Shown one piece after another: positions 59,601-64,000 of a stretch of DNA of 64,000 nucleotides. The notes beneath the pieces are model-generated. The model did no database searches. It saw only the letters and a program-made list of their open reading frames with translations, and was not told the DNA's origin. The position numbers and the translations under genes are program-made. Within the stretch, counting starts at the first letter, position 1. Every line of letters starts with the position of its first letter. Origin of the DNA: Emiliania huxleyi CCMP1516 (Eukaryota; Haptophyta; Isochrysidales; Noelaerhabdaceae); assembly GCF_000372725.1 (NCBI RefSeq), contig NW_005194878.1, positions 305,691-369,690 of the forward strand, read 5' to 3'.

Positions 59601-62600
59601 GATGTGGGGCTACACCCTTGCCGCTGCCCAACTCGGCGTGCGCCACGAGGTGGTGGAGCAGCTGCAGCAGGAGCACCCACCTAGAAGGTTCCTAGAAGGC
59701 TCCTAGAAGGTTCTAGCGCCACGAGGTGGTGGAGCAGCTGCAGCAGGAGCTGTCGCCGAGAGGGGGAGAGGGGGGGGGGGGGGGATTGGTTGCCGGAGGA
59801 CGCACGGCATGGAAGCGCACATGTCAAAGCCCAGGGAGGGGGTAGCGCTGTGCCGAGGCACTCTGCGCTGAGATGCCCCGACGGATCCCCCCCCCCCCCC
59901 TCTCAACCCCCAGACGGTGTAGCGCACATGGAGCCGTGTTTAACTCTGTCTCTTCACACCTCCAGCTGTGAACAGGAGCCGTCGTCGCTCTGGCACACGG
60001 AGCTCGACGGCGAGCCAGACACCACTACACCTCGCCGTGAACGGCGTCTCCTCACACATCCAGCTGTGAACAGGCGAGCCAGACACCACTACACCTCGCC
60101 GTGAACGGCGTCTCTTCACACATCCAGCTGTGAACAGGCGAGCCCTACATCTACCACTACACCTCGCCGTGAACGGCGTCTCTTCACACATCCAGCTGTG
60201 AACAGGCGAGCCCTACATCTACCACTACACCTCGCCGTGAACGGCGTCTCTTCACACATCCAGCTGTGAACAGGCGAGCCGTACATCTACCACTACACCT
60301 TCGGGCTCGAGTTTACGACCGACGGCCTGTCCGCACACACTAGAAGCGCGACGCGTGCTCTTGTATTCCAAGTAGCGCCCGAGAGGACACGCCCTCCATA
60401 CTCCGCTGCGCACGACGCCTATACCGCACCACCCACGCGACTGAACCCACGCGGCACGGAGGGGGGGGTACGGGGGAGATACGGGGGAGATACGGGGGAG
60501 ATACGGGGGAGATACGGGGGGGGGAGACGGGGAGATGTGGGGAGATACCACGCTGCACGCGGCGTGCGGCCGTCTTGACTCGCGGACGTTTGCATGTTCG
60601 CGGGCCCGTCACGCTGGATTCGTTACTCTGGAGGTATGGTACTAGGCCGGTCACGGGGGTCGGGGAGTGGTCGCTCGACAAGAGGCACTTTATGAACCGC
60701 TACCCGAGCAAGGCACTCGAGCCTCCGCCAAAGTGCGCCGGCCTCAAGCAAAGACAGAGTTCGATACAGAAACGAAGGAGCAAAGCATGAAGACAGAGAG
60801 AAGGTCAACCGTCGCACTCCCCCGAGATCCCTCACAAAGAGGGGAGTCAGGGACCTCCGCCCCCTCACCACCCCCCCGCCACTGCCCGAGCTAGCGGCTC
60901 GAGTCGCCGCCAAAGTACGCCGAAGAGAGATTGAGATGCCCCTCAGAGGCATGACTGTGAGCGCCTCCAACATCAGACGCTCCACCATCAGACGCTTCGA
61001 CGCGCATAGCAGCATCTCGAAGTGGTCGAGTGCAGCCCCTACGCCCTCACAATAAGGACCGCCTCCGGAGCCAACACTGTTTAGGTGCGCCGGCCTCGCC
61101 GCGCGCACGCTGCACGCGAAGTTCGCCGAGGCGGCGCAGGCGCTGCCGGACTGGCCTGAGGGCGGCAAGGGTGCCACGGGCTGGGCGAGCGGGGGAAAGG
61201 TGCGGCCGGCCGGTGATACCGCACCACCCACACGGGACCGAACCCACACTGGGTTCGAGACTCTGGCGGTATGGGACTAGGGCCTGCCGGCGCCGCTCAG
61301 CGACGAGGCGCTCGCGGAGTCGGAGCTCGCAATCTCGCTGGTCGAGATTAGCCGAGATCCGCCGAGATTAGCGGAGAGTATCGGAGCTCGCAATCTCGCT
61401 GGTCGAGATTAGTCGAGATCCGCCGAGGTCGTCGAGAGTAGAAAGGGTTAGCCGAGATTAGCCGAGAGTAGAAAGGGTTAGCCGAGATTAGCCGAGATTA
61501 GCCGAGATTAGCCGAGACTAGCCGAGGCGAGTAGTCGTGGCGAGTAGACGTGGAGCTTTCTCGGAAGTGTCTCTCTGAGCCGTCCCTGCGGTCCCTCTGA
61601 GCCACACCACACCAGACTTAATTAGTCAATCGACGAAGCGCCCCTGAGTCACTCCGCTAATGAACTGGCCGATGAATACGTTGATGAAGCGCCCCTGAGT
61701 CACGAGCAGGTGCGGCGCGGCGCGTGGAGCTGGGCGGGCAGCAAGAAGCCGCTGCTCTTCTACAAGGTAGCTCATCGGCTAGTGTAGTGAACCACTAATT
61801 AAATATCGAATCAACTGACCAGAAGCCGCTGTGCTTGTACAAGGAAGCTCATCGGCTAGTGAACCACTAATTAACGATCGAATCAACTTTCCAGAAGCCG
61901 CTGCGCTTTTACAAGGAAGCTCACCCGCTAGTCATTTAGTGACTCCACTCTCGAAGTCACTCACCCCGCTGCTGCTGTCGCACAAGGGCGGGCGCGCCGC
62001 TACGCCCTGGGGCTCCGCCCGATGGGGGCTCGAGCTGGACGGCGCCGTCCGGCTCCACCTCGGCCAGGCAAGCGGCCGGCTCCCCTGCCACCCGCACGCA
62101 CACGCCATCCCTTCACAGGCCTTCCCCCCCCGGCCTCCCCCCCCCCCCCCCCCCGACCCCCTCTCACCACTGCCACCACCACCACCACCCCCACCACCGC
62201 CGCCACCACCCCCACACGCTACACACCCCTCCCACTGCAGCCTCCGCCTGGCCCCTCCGCCCTCCTTCGACCGCGCATCTCGGCTCATCTCGGCGCATCT
62301 CGGCTCATCTCGGCGCATCTCGGCTCATCTCGGCACATCTCGGCTCATCTCGGCTCATCTCGGCTCATCTCGGCGCATCTCGGCTCATCTCGGCTCATCT
62401 CGGCTCATCTCGGCTCATCTCGGCACATCTCGGCTCACCTCCCGCCCCGCAGGCGTGCGGCTCGTGGCTGCTCCGCTTCAGCGGCGCACGCTTCGAGGCC
62501 ACCTCACACACAAACACACGCACGCACGCACGCACGCACACACTCACGCACGCACACACGCACGCACGCACACACGCACACACACTCGCTCACCCACGCG

Positions 62601-63521
62601 CACCGGGCCGTTTGCACCTTCACGCACGTGCGGGCGCCAGTCGTCTAGACGTGGAGTCGCGAGGGACTAGCCCGGCCTTTCCTCCCCCGCCGCCGCGCGC
62701 GCGTGTGTGTGTGTGTGTGTGTGTGTGTGGAGACGGCGACCCCCCTCCCCCTCAGGCCACCTCGTCCGCCGGCCACGCGACCTCGGGCGAGCGCCTCCTC
62801 CCCGCCGCCGCCGCCGGCGCAGCGAGCACCTCCGCCTTCGACTGGCTGGTTGGGTCGGGTCCGTGGGGCGTGGACCGGCGTCGCGCCTCTCGCTGTGAAC
62901 GGCGTCTCTTCACACACCCAGCTGTGAACAGGTCCGTGGGCGTGGACCGGCGTCGCGCCGCTCGGCGGCTTCGACGACGGCAGGCTGCTCACTCATGAAA
63001 CCGTCCGTCGATCTTCAGTGATTCATTCACTTTAGGCTCCTTCAAGGACAACGGCCTGGCCGCGCCGTGTTTCTTTCTCCAGGCCGTACTTCCGTCTTAT
63101 ATAGGCTTCTTCGAGGACGGCAGCCTGGTCACGCCGTGGGGCGACGGGACGTGGGGTGAGCACCCGAGCGCAAGCGGCGCAATCTTTGCGAACTTTGTGG
63201 GGCAGGAGCAGCACCGCGCCCCCCCCGCAATCTCGGGGGTTTACGGCGATCCGTCTCGGCTAATCTCGGCTCCTCTCGGCTCCCCTCGGCTCACTTCGGC
63301 TCACCTCGGCTCATCCCGGCTCCTCTCGGCTCATCTCGGCGCACCTCGGCTCCTCTCGGCCTCCTCTGGGCTGCCTCTCGGCCTCCTCTCGGCCTCCTCT
63401 CGGCGGTGTCTCGGCTCATCCCGGCTCATCTCGGCAGGAGCACACGGTCCGCTTTGGCGAGTGCTGGTCCTTCGTCTCAACGCGCAAGAGCGACGGCGAG
63501 CGCGCGGCTCGGCGGCCCTAG
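56604..63521 (+). CDS. hydroxyproline O-arabinosyltransferase-like (HPAT) glycosyltransferase with C-terminal extension
   Basis: HPATs add arabinose to hydroxyproline of secreted proteins in the Golgi. Exon 1 (56604-57020) begins MQGLLAMLMALSVLLLVTML, a signal anchor, and ends RRPYHVLLTAQ. Spliced exons then read DSLYQAWQTRIMYYHYQ, GEVGGFTRMLNS (57094-57204), ATGRPDALM (57272-57298), AEIPTVLVDQLTPG (57707-57767), GDTCDFGFPVMNRPHGVAQL (57915-58015), DYVLIT (58087-58104), ETDHVFLRPLPNR (58172-58228; TDH is the DxD-like site), CYPFGYMKAEAPELRPIV and DPCGPSPV (59032-59139), LIHLPLLRRLTPGW (59206-59249), LRLSFALKRDDEASRVFGW (59470-59523), VLEMWGYTLAAAQLG, RHEVVEQLQQ, EPSSLWHTELDG, EPYIYHYTFGLEF, GEWSLDKRHFMNRYPSKALE, TLHAKFAEAAQALPDW. 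This follows plant HPATs throughout. The rest (61.2-63.5 kb) adds two modules with TPWGSARWG and TPWGDGTWG ending TVRFGECWSFVSTRKSDGER, absent from plant enzymes. At least 14 introns, nearly all X-insert-X. Exons at 60327-60645 and 61281-63200 are only partly resolved; the stop may be 63521 or 63769. Confidence 0.85.
57021..57093 (+). mobile_element. hairpin introner (GA-AG intron) in the HPAT-like gene
   Basis: Starts with GACTCGCTCTACCA, the same 14 bases that start the next exon (57094), then CACCACCCACGGGACTGAAC and ends GGAGGTATGGGACTGTAG. Splicing 57020 to 57094 gives LTAQDSLYQAW in frame, so the donor is GA. Confidence 0.85.
57299..57706 (+). mobile_element. six tandem 68-bp exon+introner units
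   Basis: Units start at 57299, 57367, 57435, 57503, 57571 and 57639. Each is GCTGAGATCCCCACCGTCCT, CGCCTGGGACT, then the introner GTGAACAGCGTCTCTTCACA ... CTGTGAGCAG (GTGAGTAG in the last). The first unit starts GCAGCGATCCCC. After the array the exon reads AEIPTVLVDQL, which fits the HPAT DEIPT motif better than the AAIPT of the first unit. Removing all units with a GC donor at 57299 keeps the frame. Confidence 0.93.
57768..57914 (+). mobile_element. two tandem exon+pyrimidine-cassette units
   Basis: 57768-57837 and 57838-57914 each begin GCGACAGTTGCGACTCTGGC and end TTTCTTTTCTCTAG or TTTCTTTTTATCGAG. The exon at 57915 begins GCGACACGTGCGACTTTGGC. GC donor at 57768; joins REG to DTCDFGFPV in frame. 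Confidence 0.88.
58016..58171 (+). mobile_element. two GA-AG introns around an 18-bp exon
   Basis: 58016-58086 begins GAGTCACACCC, a weak copy of the exon GACTACGTCC, and ends GGATTTCTTTTTTATAG. 58105-58171 begins GAGACGGGCCGCGTCCTCC, a copy of the next exon GAGACGGACCACGTCTTCC, and ends TTTCTTTTTTTAG. The exon between encodes only DYVLIT. Only GA donors keep IVE-DYVLIT-ETDHVFL in frame. Confidence 0.85.
58229..59031 (+). mobile_element. tandem array of 67-bp exon+introner units (1 diverged + 11)
   Basis: Eleven units start every 67 bp from 58295 to 58965; each is GTCTGCTACCCCTTCGGGTA, CATGAAGGCT, then GTGAACAGCGTCTCTTCACA ... CCGTGGACAG. A diverged 66-bp unit (GTGCGCGACCCCAGTG...) precedes them at 58229. 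The exon at 59032 starts with the same sequence and continues as VCYPFGYMKAEAPELR. Joining 58228 to 59032 gives PDRPVCYPFGYM, expected once in HPATs. Confidence 0.93.
59140..59205 (+). mobile_element. hairpin introner, 66 bp
   Basis: GTGATACCGCACCACGCACG ... GGAGGTGCGGTACTAG. TACCGCACC near the start pairs with GGTGCGGTA near the end, and inside ACCGAACCCA pairs with TGGGTTCGGT. Splicing gives GPSPVLIHLP in frame. Related copies: 57021-57093, 61213-61280 and a partial one ending at 60645. Confidence 0.9.
59250..59469 (+). mobile_element. three tandem exon+cassette units
   Basis: Units at 59250, 59324 and 59395 start GCTCCGCCYCYCCTTTGCGC, TCACGCCCTCGATAAAA, continue AAGAAGTTCGGAAGC or AGAATTGCCGACGCC and end TCTGTTTCTAG or CTGTTTTAG. 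The exon at 59470 starts GCTCCGCCTCTCCTTTGCAC. GC donor; joins PGWL-RLSFALK in frame. Confidence 0.9.
59524..59716 (+). mobile_element. CTAGAAGG palindromic element used in both orientations
   Basis: Intron 59524-59588 carries ACCTAGAACCTTCTAGGAGC + CTTCTAGGAACCTTCTAG after a copy of GTGGGTGCTCGAGATG. Intron 59638-59716 carries the reverse complement, CCTAGAAGGTTCCTAGAAGG + CTCCTAGAAGGTTCTAG, after a copy of CGCCACGAGGTGGTGGAGCA. Both are preceded by GCACCCA and both end in CTAG. Confidence 0.9.
59747..59975 (+). mobile_element. GA-AG intron with homopolymers and a partial introner
   Basis: Begins GAGCTGTCGCCGAG, a copy of the next exon GAGCCGTCGTCGCT, then poly-G and poly-C runs, and ends TCTGTCTCTTCACACCTCCA + GCTGTGAACAG. 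Splicing 59746 to 59976 gives EQLQQEPSSLWHTELDG in frame. Confidence 0.75.
60010..60273 (+). mobile_element. four tandem 64/68-bp exon+introner units
   Basis: Units start at 60010, 60074 (64 bp each), 60138 and 60206 (68 bp each). They start GCGAGCCAGACACCACTACA or GCGAGCCCTACATCTACCAC, then CTCGCC and GTGAACGGCGTCTCTTCACA ... CTGTGAACAG. The last two copies are closer to the exon at 60274 (GCGAGCCGTACATCTACCAC) than the first two, showing stepwise duplication. Confidence 0.92.
60455..60545 (+). repeat. GGGGGAGATAC repeats in an HPAT intron
   Basis: Five to six units of GGGGGAGATAC. Here the G-rich strand is the coding strand, opposite to the CCCCATATCT introns elsewhere. Confidence 0.75.
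61340..61530 (+). repeat. GAGATTAGCC decamer array
   Basis: GAGATTAGCC/GAGATCCGCC units after two copies of GAGCTCGCAATCTCGCTGGT (61321 and 61384). Each copy is an exon-like piece ELAISLV followed by an insert. Confidence 0.75.
61766..61960 (+). mobile_element. AT-rich insert units (CACTAATTAA) in tandem
   Basis: AAGAAGCCGCTGCTCTTCTA is repeated with variation at 61744, 61821 and 61892; each copy is followed by AAGCTCATCGGCTAGTG-type sequence, CACTAATTAAATATCGAATC or CACTAATTAACGATCGAATC, and CCAG. Same layout as the TTAATTAA introns at 44.8 kb. Confidence 0.8.
62270..62450 (+). repeat. ATCTCGGCTC decamer array
   Basis: About 17 units of ATCTCGGCTC/ATCTCGGCGC in an intron, the reverse-orientation relative of the GAGATNAGCC arrays at 3.4 and 61.4 kb. 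A similar irregular array with TCGGCTC spans 63255-63435 in the last intron (63206-63437). Confidence 0.85.
62859..62931 (+). mobile_element. introner intron in the C-terminal extension
   Basis: GTCCGTGGGGCGTGGACCGG, CGTCGCGCC, then GTGAACGGCGTCTCTTCACA ... CTGTGAACAG, followed at 62932 by a second GTCCGTGGGCGTGGACCGGC. Donor GT from the duplicated segment. Confidence 0.82.
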
Positions 63522-64000
63522 ATGCGGGATCTCTCCCATCATCTCCCCGGATCTCCCCATATCTCCCCATATCTCCCCCCGTTTCTCGTGCCCTAGATGC
63601 GGGATATCTCCCATCATCTCCCCATATTTCCCTGTATCTCCCCGTATCTCGTGCCCTGGATGCGGGATGCGTACTCGTGTCCTCCGACGCGGTCTCCAGA
63701 GGACGCGCCTTCAGCTGTACCTCAGCCATCGTCAACGCCGTGGCGCTCGCTGTCCCGTGTCGCTCGTAGTCACACGGTGCTCGGAGTGCATGGCGCGAGT
63801 CAGACCGTCTCTCTTCACGTAAACGCACAACCCCGGGCCCCGAAATCGCAGTCTGTCTTCACACCCCGGCGTTCGGCGTACCCACGCAAGCACACACGGT
63901 GTGTACACCTGCGATGCCGTGCCGGGCTCCTGTCGTCTAGACGTGGAGTCTCGAGGGTCGCCCTGGCCCCTTGCCCCGCCACCGCGTGCGTGTGGAGAAG
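63522..64000. other. 3' region, repeat-rich
   Basis: CCCTAGATGCGGGATCTCTC, CCCTAGATGCGGGATATCTC and CCCTGGATGCGGGATGCGTA (63515, 63592, 63653) repeat with short CCCCATATCT blocks between them, the same X-insert-X layout. The coding region may therefore continue to a stop near 63769 (SSDAVSRGRAFSCTSAIVNA). The last 200 bp resemble 51150-51260 and 62630-62700. Confidence 0.5.

Overview
The window is nuclear DNA from a GC-rich eukaryote, most likely a microalga. A haptophyte such as Emiliania huxleyi is my best guess, inferred from GC content, alanine/arginine/proline-rich proteins, RCC1- and kelch-repeat proteins, a DSWGDGWNG-type domain and non-canonical introns. A pelagophyte or dinoflagellate cannot be excluded. 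Evidence for a eukaryote is direct: conserved proteins are split by many short introns, there are microsatellites and satellites, and there are no operons or ribosome binding sites. Two runs of N (27147-27423, 46695-46961) and several homopolymer-swollen stretches show this is an imperfect draft assembly.

Layout. 0.5-4.1 kb: a hypothetical, possibly plastid-targeted protein (-) head-to-head with CNOT2/NOT2, a CCR4-NOT subunit (+). 7.2-8.2 kb: kelch protein (+). 9.0-10.1 kb: beta-1,3-galactosyltransferase-like GT31 protein (-). 10.2-12.5 kb: nested repeat elements that end a secreted/membrane DSWGDGWNG-domain gene (-, to 14.3 kb). 14.3-18.3 kb: repeats. 18.4-20.3 kb: Ala-rich protein with an internal duplication. 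20.4-26.5 kb: a 99-bp satellite between duplicated segments. 28.2-29.0 kb: a gene split by a MITE. 29.6-33.4 kb: intron-riddled TPR gene (-). 34.9-37.1 kb: intronless proline-rich type II membrane protein (-). 38 kb: truncated OSCP1 (-). 39.2-40.8 kb: RCC1 protein (+). 43.6-47.6 kb: nucleotide-diphospho-sugar transferase (+). 48.3-49.4 kb: two small genes. 49.4-51.0 kb: a TIR transposon. 52.5-55.2 kb: further MITE copies. 55.7-56.4 kb: membrane-tethered potato-inhibitor-I protein (-). 56.6-63.5 kb: hydroxyproline O-arabinosyltransferase-like gene (+).

The main discovery is how the introns are built. In CNOT2, the GT31 gene, the TPR gene, the nucleotide-sugar transferase and the HPAT-like gene, nearly every intron has the form X-insert-X, where X is a 10-40 bp copy of adjacent exon. 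The intron usually starts at the first base of the upstream X and ends at an AG supplied by the insert, so the donor is whatever dinucleotide starts X (GC, GA or GT) and the acceptor is almost always AG|G. At least six sequence families supply inserts: a GTGAACNGCGTCTCTTCAC introner, a hairpin introner ending GGTRYKGKACTAG, a pyrimidine-tailed cassette ending TTTCTTTTTTAG, a palindromic CTAGAAGG element used in both orientations, decamer repeats with a GAGAT/ATCTC core, and AT-rich TTAATTGATTGA inserts. Some exon+introner units have expanded into tandem arrays (6 x 68 bp, 11 x 67 bp) that leave a single exon copy in frame after splicing. Three of the sugar-modifying enzymes (GT31, nucleotide-sugar transferase, HPAT-like) probably act on glycoproteins in the Golgi/secretory pathway. 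They are not an operon and I see no other functional link between neighbours.
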